Assembly: GCF_016598615.1 (NCBI RefSeq)
Contig: NZ_CP066831.1
Location: forward strand, 5,828,001 to 5,892,000
Source: Streptomyces liliifuscus
Lineage (GTDB): Bacteria; Actinomycetota; Actinomycetes; Streptomycetales; Streptomycetaceae
Reading direction: 5' to 3'
DNA length: 64,000 bases
Positions 35,580-43,651 of this stretch are shown piece after piece. The notes under the pieces are model-generated. The model was not told where the DNA came from and made no database searches. It saw nothing but the letters and a program-made list of their open reading frames with translations. The number at the start of each line of letters is the position of its first letter. The first letter of the stretch is position 1. The translations under genes were made by a program, and so were the position numbers.

Positions 35580-36768
35580 GCCCGAGCTGCGGCCGAAGGC
35601 CGAGAAACTGGACGCGACGGACGAACTGGCCGGACTGCGAGCCCAGTTCGTGTTGGACGACGCGGTGTACCTGGACGGCAACTCACTGGGCGCGCTGCCG
35701 CGCTCGGTCCCCGGACGGGTCGAGGACGTCGTACGCCGTCAGTGGGGTTCGCTGCGGATCCGGTCCTGGGACGAGAGCGGCTGGTGGACCGCGCCGGAGC
35801 GGATCGGCGACCGGATCGCTCCGCTGGTGGGCGCGGCGCCGGGCCAGATCGTGGTCGGCGACTCCACAAGTGTCAACGTCTTCAAGGCCGTTGTGGGCGC
35901 GGTGCGCCTGGCGGCCGAGAAGGGGGACGGCCGGGACGAGGTCCTGGTGGACGCGACGACGTTCCCCACGGACGGCTACATCGCCGCGTCGGCCGCCCGT
36001 CTCACCGGCTGCATGCTGCGTCCGGTGACGCCGGAGGAGGTGCCGGGCGCCCTGAGCGGGCGTACGGCGGCAGTACTGCTGAACCACGTCGACTACCGCA
36101 CGGGCCGCCTGCACGACCTGCCGTCCCTGACGGCGTCCATCCACGCGGTGGGAGCGGTCGCGATCTGGGACCTGTGCCACAGCGCGGGCGCCCTGCCGGT
36201 GGGCCTCGACGAACACGGCGTGGACCTGGCGGTCGGCTGCACCTACAAGTACCTGAACGGCGGCCCGGGTTCACCCGCGTACCTCTACGTCCGCGAGGAC
36301 CTCCAACCGCGCTTCGACTCACCCCTGCCGGGGTGGAACTCCCACGCCGACCCCTTCGGCATGACCCCGGACTACACCCCGGCCCCCGGCGCTCTCCGCG
36401 GCCGCGTCGGCACCCCCGACATCCTCTCCATGCTCGCCCTGGAGGCGGCACTGGAGGTCTGGGACGACGTATCGATCGAGTCGGTCCGCACCAAGTCCCT
36501 GGCCCTCACGGACTTCTTCCTGGAATGCGTCGAGTCGTACGTCCCCGAGGGCGCGGTGGAGTCGGTGACCCCCACCGCCCACCCGGAACGCGGCAGCCAG
36601 GTGGCCCTCCGCTGCACCGACGCGGGCCACGTCATGCGCCGCCTGATCGACAGAGGCGTCATCGGCGACTTCCGAGAACCGGACATACTCCGCTTCGGCT
36701 TCACCCCGCTGTACGTGGGCTTCGGCGATGTGGAGAGGGCGGCGCGGGTTTTGGGGGAGATGTTCTAG
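35572..36768 (+). CDS. kynU: Kynureninase
   Basis: 398-aa PLP enzyme that cleaves kynurenine to anthranilate and alanine. Recognisable parts: VYLDGNSLGALPRSVPGRVE, the phosphate-binding VVGDSTSVNVFKAV, DATTFPTDGYIAASAA, VLLNHVDYRTGRLHDLP, the aspartate of WDLCHSAGALPVGLDE and the Schiff-base Lys226 in GCTYKYLNGGPGSP. The start overlaps the dioxygenase stop by 8 nt. With the hydrolase at 37739 the locus encodes tryptophan to anthranilate. Confidence 0.97.
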   Translation: MSEPELRPKAEKLDATDELAGLRAQFVLDDAVYLDGNSLGALPRSVPGRVEDVVRRQWGSLRIRSWDESGWWTAPERIGDRIAPLVGAAPGQIVVGDSTSVNVFKAVVGAVRLAAEKGDGRDEVLVDATTFPTDGYIAASAARLTGCMLRPVTPEEVPGALSGRTAAVLLNHVDYRTGRLHDLPSLTASIHAVGAVAIWDLCHSAGALPVGLDEHGVDLAVGCTYKYLNGGPGSPAYLYVREDLQPRFDSPLPGWNSHADPFGMTPDYTPAPGALRGRVGTPDILSMLALEAALEVWDDVSIESVRTKSLALTDFFLECVESYVPEGAVESVTPTAHPERGSQVALRCTDAGHVMRRLIDRGVIGDFREPDILRFGFTPLYVGFGDVERAARVLGEMF

Positions 36769-36785
36769 CAACTGGTCTGGCGTTG

Positions 36786-36840
36786 TTTTCAGCCTGTCCG
36801 GCGGTTGATCTTTCAGCCCGTCCGGCGTTTGAGGACGAGC
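36786..36840. repeat. Two adjacent copies of an intergenic repeat (CAGCCCGTCCGGCGTTTGA)
   Basis: Copy 1 TTTTCAGCCTGTCCGGCGGT (from 36786) is diverged; copy 2 (36811-36840) reads TTTCAGCCCGTCCGGCGTTT followed by GAGGACGAGC. I recognise the motif from memory as widespread between Streptomyces genes. Confidence 0.6.
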
Positions 36841-36861
36841 GCGTCAGCGCGATACGGGGGT

Positions 36862-36881
36862 CTGGGGGCGGCAGCCCCCAG
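36862..36881. terminator. Bidirectional terminator hairpin
   Basis: CTGGGGGC (36862-36869), GGCA loop, GCCCCCAG (36874-36881), between convergent kynU and the TetR gene stop at 36884. Confidence 0.65.
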
Positions 36882-36883
36882 GG

Positions 36884-37492
36884 TCACGCCCTCACAACGA
36901 ACACCCCGGCCCGCGCGGCGGCAACGGCGGCCTCCGCCGCCCGATCAGCCGCGGCCACGCCAGGGGCCACCCCCGTCGTGAGCAACGTGTAGTAGAGGGG
37001 CGCCGAGACGGCCCGTACGACCTCGGACGCGTCCGTCCCCACCGGCAACTCCCCCCGAGCAACCCCCTGTTCAACACAAGGCGCCCACTCGGCAACCCGC
37101 ACCTCATAGAACCGCCGCAACGCCTCCGCCGTACGCCCGTCCCCCGTAGCCGCAGCGATCACCGCCCGAAACAACGCCCCCTGCCGAGGATCGGCCAACG
37201 TCCCCCGGACAAGCCGCGCATTGGCCCGAAGATCACCGAGCACACCCCCCGTCTCCGTACGCGGCAACGACTCCTCGGCCATCTCGGCCAGCAGATCCGC
37301 GACGAGCCCCGTCACGCTCCCCCACCGCCGGTACACCGTGGTCTTGCCCACCTCGGCCCGCCGCGCGACATCCGCCAGATCGAGATGGGCGAACCCCTGC
37401 TCGGCGAGCACGTCCCCGGCGGCCCGCAGCACGGCGGCCCGCACCCGCGCGGTACGCCCCCCGGGACGAACGGTGCCGGGCTCAGCGGACAT
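36884..37492 (-). CDS. TetR-family regulator
   Basis: 202-aa repressor. N-terminal HTH: VLRAAGDVLAEQGFAHLDLA, then DVARRAEVGKTTVYRRWGS. The C-terminal ligand-binding region contains RRFYEVRVAEWAPCVEQGVA and ends in a long Ala-rich helix, as in TetR_C_33-type proteins. The ATG at 37492 has GGAG 6 nt upstream. Placed between kynU and the formamidase-like gene and divergent from the latter, it is a candidate regulator of tryptophan breakdown; this is inference from position. Confidence 0.9.
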   Translation of the reverse strand: MSAEPGTVRPGGRTARVRAAVLRAAGDVLAEQGFAHLDLADVARRAEVGKTTVYRRWGSVTGLVADLLAEMAEESLPRTETGGVLGDLRANARLVRGTLADPRQGALFRAVIAAATGDGRTAEALRRFYEVRVAEWAPCVEQGVARGELPVGTDASEVVRAVSAPLYYTLLTTGVAPGVAAADRAAEAAVAAARAGVFVVRA

Positions 37493-37738
37493 GGCGGGCT
37501 CCTTCACGGACGTACGGCGGCCGCGCCTGAGGCGTTTCGCCGAGGCATTCGATGGAGGAGCGCGGCCACCACCAGCGTAACGAAACAATAGAACCATTTG
37601 CCCCTCACTGAGGGTCACAGCCGCGTGTTGAGGCACGTCACCGGCCTGATACCGTCCCGCCAACGGTCCGCCCGCCGGAGCGTGTTGACAGGCGGGCCGC
37701 GCAGGTGAACACCCACCGCACCGCTGAGAGGTTGGAGC

Positions 37739-38605
37739 ATGCCGGACGACGCCCGCGACGCCGCGGAGGAGGAGTCGGCCTTCTCGCATCCGCCCGTCGA
37801 CCCCGACACCACCACCGCGTACGGCGACCACCCCGACCAGGTCGTCGACTTCTACGCGCCGCGCGGCGGCGAGGAACGCGCCCCGCTCGTCGTCGTCCTG
37901 CACGGCGGCGCCTGGCGGGCACCGTACGACCGGCGGCACATCACACCGTTCGCGGACTTCCTGGCCAGACGGGGCTTCGCCGTGGCCAACGTCGAGTACC
38001 GGCGCGGCGCCACCATCCCTGCACAGGGCGGCGAGGGCCCGGTCGCGGGTCGCTGGCCGGACACGTTCGACGACGTGGCGGCGGCGCTCGACGCGATGCC
38101 GGGACTCGTACGTGAGGCCCTGCCGCAGGCCGACCCGCGCCGCATGGTGGTCACCGGGCACTCGGCGGGCGGCCAGCTGGCTCTCTGGGCTGCGGCCCGC
38201 CACCTCCTGCCGGCCGACGCACCGTGGCGCACGGACCGCCCCGCTCCGCTGCGCGGCGTCGTCGCACTCGCCCCGATCGCGGACTTCACGGTCGCGGAGA
38301 AGCTGGACGTCTGCTCCGGCGCGTCCCGCCAACTCCTCGGAGGGGAGGCCAAGTTCGGGGAGCGCCAGCCGTACGCCGATCCGGCCCTGCTCCTCCCGAC
38401 GGGCATCGCCACGACGCTGGTACAGGGCCGCACGGACGTCGTCGTACCCCAGGCGGTCGCGGAGGCATACGCGGACGCGGCGGCCAAGGCCGGCGAGGTG
38501 GTCGGCCTGACGCTCCTGGAGGACGTGGGCCACTTCCCCTTGATCGACCCGGCGGCGGACGCGTGCGCGGTGGTGGCGGAGGAGATCGCCCAGCTGGCCT
38601 GGTAG
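37739..38605 (+). CDS. kynB: Kynurenine formamidase-like alpha/beta hydrolase
   Basis: 288-aa alpha/beta hydrolase of the HGG(x)W class: oxyanion motif VVVLHGGAWRAPYD, nucleophile VVTGHSAGGQLALWAAAR, acid in VQGRTDVVVP and catalytic His in DVGHFPLID. Family members hydrolyse N-formylkynurenine to kynurenine. Its place beside the dioxygenase and kynureninase genes makes that reaction likely, supplying the missing middle step; a general esterase role cannot be excluded. GGAG precedes the ATG at 37739. Divergent from the TetR gene. Confidence 0.82.
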   Translation: MPDDARDAAEEESAFSHPPVDPDTTTAYGDHPDQVVDFYAPRGGEERAPLVVVLHGGAWRAPYDRRHITPFADFLARRGFAVANVEYRRGATIPAQGGEGPVAGRWPDTFDDVAAALDAMPGLVREALPQADPRRMVVTGHSAGGQLALWAAARHLLPADAPWRTDRPAPLRGVVALAPIADFTVAEKLDVCSGASRQLLGGEAKFGERQPYADPALLLPTGIATTLVQGRTDVVVPQAVAEAYADAAAKAGEVVGLTLLEDVGHFPLIDPAADACAVVAEEIAQLAW

Positions 38606-39000
38606 GAGTGCTCCCGTCCTTGCGGGGCGGGCGCAGCCCTGCCCCTTCAGGGGCGGGGAACTGCGCGCTCAGCCCTCACGCTCCAGCAGCCGCGTCAGCG
38701 AGAGTCGGCCGATCGACGGGCGCGGAGCCGGTACGGAAGCCGACGCGCGGCCGCTGCCGATGCGGTGCCGGTGCCGAGCGGAGCCGCTGCCGATGCGGAG
38801 CCGGTACCGGAGCGGAGCCGCTGCCAGAACAGAGCGGCGGCCGGGCCGGAGCCGCAGCCGGGCCGGTGATACCCGTAATACCTGAGAGCTACCCCGCAGG
38901 TGAGCTCCCTGGCGGGACGCCGACCACAAGCCCAGATCCGTAACTTCCTTCTCAGTTGGTCCCGATGGACGGGTGAACTGAAACGGGGGGGGGCACACAG
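38606..39000. other. 395-bp non-coding stretch with repeats
   Basis: Contains a shortened copy of the dispersed element (GGGGCGGGGAACTGCGCG at 38650-38667), then a GC-rich imperfect tandem region (38730-38820, units around GAGCCGCTGCCGATGCGGAG), and the 19-nt direct-repeat motif at 38870-38888. No gene is supported. Confidence 0.6.
38870..38888. promoter_or_regulatory. Direct-repeat motif, site 1
   Basis: TACCCGTAATACCTGAGAG: two TACC half-sites 10 bp apart. It differs at one base from site 2 at 43568. It is 112 nt before the exported hydrolase gene. Confidence 0.55.
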
Positions 39001-40098
39001 ATGGGGCTACGGGGGAGGTCGGCCACGGCGAGGGCTGCGGCCCAACCGGAACGACCGAAGCGATCGGGCCAGCCGGGCCAGCCGGGCCAGCCGGGCCAGC
39101 CGGACCAGCCGGACCAGGCAAGCAAGCAGGGCCAGCCAGGCCGTCCGGGCAAACGCCCCCGATGGCCCCGAGCCCGCCGCGGCCTACTCGCCGCCCTGAT
39201 CACAGGCGCACTCGTCGCCCCCATCTCCGCCGCGGCCGCGCACCCGGAAATACCGGCCCCCACCCCGGCCCACATCGCCCCGGTGACCCCCACCACGCTG
39301 GACAGCGCCTACGCGGCGAACCGGGCGAACGCCGCCGAGGCCTCGCGCATGGCGGCGGCCCACGGCGACCGCAGCCGGGCGGCGGCCGTCCGCTCCATGG
39401 CGGACCCGGCCCGTAACTTCCTCACCTTCGACGCCCGCGGCCCCGGCCTGGCCGCCGAGGTCTTCGGCGACCTGACGAAGGCCGACCACGTGGCGGTCCT
39501 CGTGCCGGGCTCCGACACGAGCCTGGACACGTACGACCGCTTCCGCGCAGGCGCCCTCGCCCTGCACCAACGGCTCGGCCCACGCGCCGCGGTGATCGCC
39601 TGGCTCGGCTACGACACCCCCGGCACGATCAGCCCGGACGTCCTCACCACGGGCCTGGCCAAGGAAGCGGCACCCGAACTCCGGGAGTTCATAAGCGAGT
39701 TGAGGAGGGTGAACGGGCACGCCCGGTTCACCCTGCTGTGCCACTCGTACGGGACGGTCGTCGGCGCCCGCGCGGCAAGCGGCCTGGACATCTCGGACCT
39801 GGTGCTCATAGGCAGCCCCGGCACGGGCGTGGACTCGGCGGCCGACCTGCACACGAGGGCACGCGTCTGGGCCGGCCGAGGCGGCGACGACTGGATCGCG
39901 GACGTCCCGCACACCAGGGCCGACCTCTTCGGCACGACGGTCGGCTTCGGCACCGACGCCGTGTCCCCGTCCTTCGGCGCCCGCGTCTTCGCGGCGGGCG
40001 ACGGCGGCCACAGCGACTACCTCAAGCCGGGTTCGGTGTCCTTGGCCAACGTCGCCCGGATCGTGCTCGGCGAGACATCGGAGATGACCCATGGATGA
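39001..40098 (+). CDS. Exported alpha/beta hydrolase (DUF1023 type)
   Basis: 365-aa protein. N-terminus is unusual: a disordered run of GQP repeats (residues 22-35), basic RPRWPRARRG, then a hydrophobic signal segment (LLAALITGALVAPISAAAA). The catalytic part is DUF1023: FLTFDARGPGLAAEVFGDLT, VAVLVPGSDTSLDTYDRF, AWLGYDTPG, nucleophile serine in FTLLCHSYGTVVGARAASGL, LVLIGSPGTGVDSAADL and the terminal His in GHSDYLKPGS. Substrate unknown. The next gene starts 8 nt inside its end, so they are coupled. The purine run GGGGGGGG 5' of the start can serve as ribosome-binding site. Confidence 0.85.
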   Translation: MGLRGRSATARAAAQPERPKRSGQPGQPGQPGQPDQPDQASKQGQPGRPGKRPRWPRARRGLLAALITGALVAPISAAAAHPEIPAPTPAHIAPVTPTTLDSAYAANRANAAEASRMAAAHGDRSRAAAVRSMADPARNFLTFDARGPGLAAEVFGDLTKADHVAVLVPGSDTSLDTYDRFRAGALALHQRLGPRAAVIAWLGYDTPGTISPDVLTTGLAKEAAPELREFISELRRVNGHARFTLLCHSYGTVVGARAASGLDISDLVLIGSPGTGVDSAADLHTRARVWAGRGGDDWIADVPHTRADLFGTTVGFGTDAVSPSFGARVFAAGDGGHSDYLKPGSVSLANVARIVLGETSEMTHG

Positions 40099-41290
40099 GG
40101 TGATACGCCGACTGCGCCTCGGCGCCGAGCGGATCGACGCGGCGACACCGCCCGACCGGGACCGCTCCGTCGACGCCCTGCGCGCCTTCGCGATACTCGG
40201 CGTCGTGCTCGGCCACTGGCTCGTCACGGCCCTGGTCGCGGACGGCGGCAGGCTGCGCACGTCGAGCCCGCTGGCGCACATGCCCTGGCTGGCCCCGATC
40301 TCGTGGGCCTTCCAGACGCTCGCCGTGTTCTTCCTGGTGGGCGGTCACGTGGCGACGAAGAGCTACGCGTCGGCACGGTCGCGTGGGACGACGTACGGAC
40401 GCTGGCTCGGTACGCGCCTGTCCCGCCTGTTCGGGCCGGTGGCGGCCGTCCTCGGGCTGTGGACCGTGGCCACGGTCGGCCTGCTAGTGACGGGCGCGGA
40501 TCTGAGGACGGTCCACGCGTTGCTGAAGCTGGTCCTGTCCCCTCTCTGGTTCCTGCTGGTCTTCGCCGCGCTGACGGCGGTGACTCCACTGGTGACGCGG
40601 GTCAACCCGTTGTGGCCGCTTGCCGTCGTTCTCCATGTGGACCTCATCCGCTTCGGATTCGGCGGCCCGGCCTGGCTGGGCTGGGTCAATGTGGCGGCGG
40701 GCTGGCTCGTGCCGTACACACTGGGCGCGGCCTGGACACGGGGCGAGCTGACCCGGCGTTCGGGCGGGGTGCTGCTCGCGGGCGGCGCGGCCGTGACCGC
40801 CGGGCTCGTCGCGTGGGGTGGCTACCCGGCGTCCATGGTCGGCGTCCCCGGCTCCTCGGTCTCCAACCTCAACCCGCCGACCCTGGCCGCGGTCACGTTC
40901 GGCCTGGCCCAGTGCGGTCTGGCGCTGCTTCTGCGCGAGCGTCTGCGCCGGGCGATGCGCCGGCCGGTGCTCTGGGCCTGGGTCGCCTTCGTCAACCTCT
41001 CCGCGATGACGATCTTCCTCTGGCACCAGACGGCACTGATGTCGGTCACCGCGACGGGCCTTCTCGCGGGCCGGCTCCCCGGCCTGCACACCACCCCGGA
41101 CAGCCTCGTGTGGGTGGCGTTCCGGCTGGCCTGGCTCCCCGTCTTCGCCCTCGCCCTGGCCGTGTGCTGGGCGGCCTTTCGTTCCTACGAGCAGGGGCAC
41201 CGCGGCCGCGGCCCTCGTACCCGTCGTCCGTCACGTGTCGTCCGCACCCACCGCGTCACCGTGGAAGCGAACGAGGTGCGGCGTGCCTAG
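40091..41290 (+). CDS. Acyltransferase-3 family membrane protein
   Basis: 399-aa integral membrane protein of the AT3 family with about ten helices. The N-terminal segment RSVDALRAFAILGVVLGHWL carries the family's catalytic R-x(10)-H, and YGRWLGTRLSRLFGPVAAVL the second conserved basic motif; WHQTALM appears near the C-terminus. These proteins transfer acyl groups from cytoplasmic donors to envelope acceptors. The start overlaps the hydrolase gene by 8 nt. The two may act on the same extracellular ester substrate (inference). Confidence 0.87.
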   Translation: MDEVIRRLRLGAERIDAATPPDRDRSVDALRAFAILGVVLGHWLVTALVADGGRLRTSSPLAHMPWLAPISWAFQTLAVFFLVGGHVATKSYASARSRGTTYGRWLGTRLSRLFGPVAAVLGLWTVATVGLLVTGADLRTVHALLKLVLSPLWFLLVFAALTAVTPLVTRVNPLWPLAVVLHVDLIRFGFGGPAWLGWVNVAAGWLVPYTLGAAWTRGELTRRSGGVLLAGGAAVTAGLVAWGGYPASMVGVPGSSVSNLNPPTLAAVTFGLAQCGLALLLRERLRRAMRRPVLWAWVAFVNLSAMTIFLWHQTALMSVTATGLLAGRLPGLHTTPDSLVWVAFRLAWLPVFALALAVCWAAFRSYEQGHRGRGPRTRRPSRVVRTHRVTVEANEVRRA

Positions 41291-41300
41291 GGTTGACGGC

Positions 41301-42848
41301 GTGGACGACGCCAAGGACGCCCGGACAGAGGACGGCACCACCTCGGCCCCGCTCCCGCCCCCACCCCCGGAGATCCGCCCCACCGTGCCTCTGCCCGCCC
41401 GCCCCGAGCACCCCATCAGCGCCATCGGCTCCACCGACACCACCAGCGCCGACCACACCAGCCGCACCGGCCACACCGACCCCGCCCGGATGCCTCGCGC
41501 CCGCCGCTCCCTGTCCGCCCTTCTCGCGGGACTCTCGTCCGGCAGCGCGCCCCTGCCGCCCATGTCCCGGCCCCGTTGGCTGCGCCGGCTGCCTCATGTC
41601 GTGATCTGCCTGATCGCTGTCGTCGCCGCGATCGGCAGCATCGACGGGGTGAGCACCAGCTACAGGCTGGGCGTCGAGTTCGGTCTGCTGGCGGGGGCGG
41701 CGCAGGGCGTGGCGCTCGTACTCGCCCTGTGGCGGCCCTTTCCGGCGTGGTGGCTGTCGCTGTCCGCGACGTTCATCGCCGCCGTGGCCGCGCGGTCGAA
41801 CATGACGGACATGGTGCCCCCGGGCCCCAACTGGCCGTGGATCGGGCCCACGACCGTCGCGCACGCCCTCATCCTCTTCCTGCTCGCCCTGCGGATGCCC
41901 GCCAGCGTGTCCCTCGCGGTGCTGGCGGTGACCGGGCTGGTCACGGCCTTCGTGCAAGGCGTCCTGGGCGGCGGTCCGTACTCGGGGACGGGCGTGCTGG
42001 CCGTCTCCGTGTTCGCCGTCGCCGTCCTCCTCGGCACCGCCCTGCGCGGCAGCCGCGAGGCACGCACCCAACTGGTCGAGCAGGAGTACCTGACGGCGGA
42101 GGAGCGTTCTCGCCGCACCCTGCTGGAGGAGCGCAACCGCATCGCCCGCGAGCTGCACGACGTGGTCGCCCACCACATGTCGGTCATCTCCATCCAGGCC
42201 CAAGTGGCCCCGCATCTGGTGGACAACCCCTCCGACGAGCTGAAGGAGAACCTCGACGGCATCCGGCAGAACGCGTTGGAGGCACTCACCGAACTGCGCA
42301 GGGTCCTCGGCGTGCTGCGCTCGGAGAACCCCGACGACGCGTACGGCCTCGGCGCCGGCACCGGTGCCGCGCCCGACGCTCCCCAGCCCACCCTCGACCG
42401 CCTCGACGCGCTCGTCGAGAACACCCGTGCCGCCGGGCTCGCGGTGACCACGGAGGTCACCGGCGAGCAGCTCCCGTTGCCGCCCGGCGTGGAGCTGTCC
42501 GCGTACCGGATCGTCCAGGAGGCGCTGAGCAACGCGCTGCGGCACGCGCCCGGTTCCGTGGTGCGGGTGGAGCTCACGCACTTCCCGCGCGGCCTGCAGA
42601 TCAGGGTCGTCAACTCCTCGCCGAGTCGCCCCGCCCCGCCGTCACCGGGCGCAGGACACGGTCTGCTCGGGATGCGGGAGCGGGCGATGATGCTCGGTGG
42701 GACCCTCATGGCCATGGAGACGGCCTGCGGCGGGTTCACGGTGGCGGCGTTCCTGCCGCGTTCGGCGGCCACCGCCTCCCGCCCCCTCCGTTCCGGCAAC
42801 TCGACCGGCCCCAACGGCACCCCGAACCCCACAGGAGACACTTCATGA
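41301..42848 (+). CDS. NarL-type sensor histidine kinase (system 1)
   Basis: 515-aa membrane sensor kinase. An acidic Pro-rich leader precedes four to five transmembrane helices (LPHVVICLIAVVAAIGSIDG to VLAVSVFAVAVLLGTAL). The HisKA_3 motif is RNRIARELHDVVAHHMSVIS with the phosphorylated His in RELHD, and the ATP-binding domain ends in GAGHGLLGMRERAMMLGG. GTG 41301 is chosen: TAGGGT (41288-41293) 7 nt upstream indicates a leaderless mRNA. Its stop overlaps the regulator start (ATGA). The signal is unknown. Confidence 0.9.
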   Translation: MDDAKDARTEDGTTSAPLPPPPPEIRPTVPLPARPEHPISAIGSTDTTSADHTSRTGHTDPARMPRARRSLSALLAGLSSGSAPLPPMSRPRWLRRLPHVVICLIAVVAAIGSIDGVSTSYRLGVEFGLLAGAAQGVALVLALWRPFPAWWLSLSATFIAAVAARSNMTDMVPPGPNWPWIGPTTVAHALILFLLALRMPASVSLAVLAVTGLVTAFVQGVLGGGPYSGTGVLAVSVFAVAVLLGTALRGSREARTQLVEQEYLTAEERSRRTLLEERNRIARELHDVVAHHMSVISIQAQVAPHLVDNPSDELKENLDGIRQNALEALTELRRVLGVLRSENPDDAYGLGAGTGAAPDAPQPTLDRLDALVENTRAAGLAVTTEVTGEQLPLPPGVELSAYRIVQEALSNALRHAPGSVVRVELTHFPRGLQIRVVNSSPSRPAPPSPGAGHGLLGMRERAMMLGGTLMAMETACGGFTVAAFLPRSAATASRPLRSGNSTGPNGTPNPTGDTS

Positions 42849-43519
42849 CGAGCGGCAGCATCCGGGTACTCATCGCCGACGACCAGCAGATGGTCAGGCA
42901 GGGCTTCACGGTGCTGCTCAACACCCAGCCCGACATCGACGTGGTCGGCCAGGCGGTCGACGGCCTGGACGCCATCGCCAAGGTCGCCGAACTCGCCCCG
43001 GACGTCGTCCTGATGGACATCCGCATGCCCGAACTCGGCGGCATCGAGGCCACCCGCCGCATCACCGAAGAGACTCCGCAGATCAGAGTCCTGGTGCTGA
43101 CCACCTTCGACCTCGACGAGTACGTGTACGACGCGCTGCGCGCGGGTGCCTCCGGCTTTCTGCTGAAGGACGCGTCCGCCGACCAGCTCGCCGAGGCGAT
43201 CCGGGTGGTGGCCGCCGGTGACGCGCTGCTCGCGCCCGGCATCACCCGGCGCCTCATCGCGGAGTTCTCCCGGCTGGACTCCACGCCCCGTGCCCCGCTC
43301 AAGCAGCGCGTCGGCGAGCTGACCGAGCGCGAGACGGAGGTGCTCGCCCTCATCGCACAGGGCCTGTCGAACGCGGAGATCGCCGAGCGGCTCTTCGTCG
43401 CCGAGCAGACCGTGAAGACCCACGTGGGCCGCATCCTCGTGAAACTGGGCCTGCGGGACCGTACCCAGGCGGCGGTGTTCGCGTACGAGTGCGGGCTGGT
43501 GCGCCCCACCGGCTACTGA
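42845..43519 (+). CDS. NarL/FixJ-type response regulator (system 1)
   Basis: 224-aa response regulator. Receiver domain: IRVLIADDQQMVRQGFTVLL, phosphoacceptor Asp in PDVVLMDIRMPELGGIEATR, and VLVLTTFDLDEYVYDALRAG with the conserved Thr and Lys (LLKDAS). C-terminal LuxR HTH: LTERETEVLALIAQGLSNAE, then FVAEQTVKTHVGRILVKLGL. Coupled to its kinase by an ATGA overlap. It may bind the TACC direct-repeat motif found at 38870 and 43568 (inference). Confidence 0.95.
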   Translation: MTSGSIRVLIADDQQMVRQGFTVLLNTQPDIDVVGQAVDGLDAIAKVAELAPDVVLMDIRMPELGGIEATRRITEETPQIRVLVLTTFDLDEYVYDALRAGASGFLLKDASADQLAEAIRVVAAGDALLAPGITRRLIAEFSRLDSTPRAPLKQRVGELTERETEVLALIAQGLSNAEIAERLFVAEQTVKTHVGRILVKLGLRDRTQAAVFAYECGLVRPTGY

Positions 43520-43567
43520 GCGCCCCGGCGGCCACGGGCGGCGCAGGCCCCGAGGGACACCCGGTCG

Positions 43568-43586
43568 TACCCGTAGTACCTGAGAG
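43568..43586. promoter_or_regulatory. Direct-repeat motif, site 2
   Basis: TACCCGTAGTACCTGAGAG, one mismatch to site 1 at 38870-38888. Lies 66 nt before the start of the second kinase gene. Confidence 0.55.
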
Positions 43587-43651
43587 GGAGGCCGAATGAC
43601 CCTTCTCACTGGTGACGACCGCTACACCGGTCTCCGCCTACCGTTCTTTAT

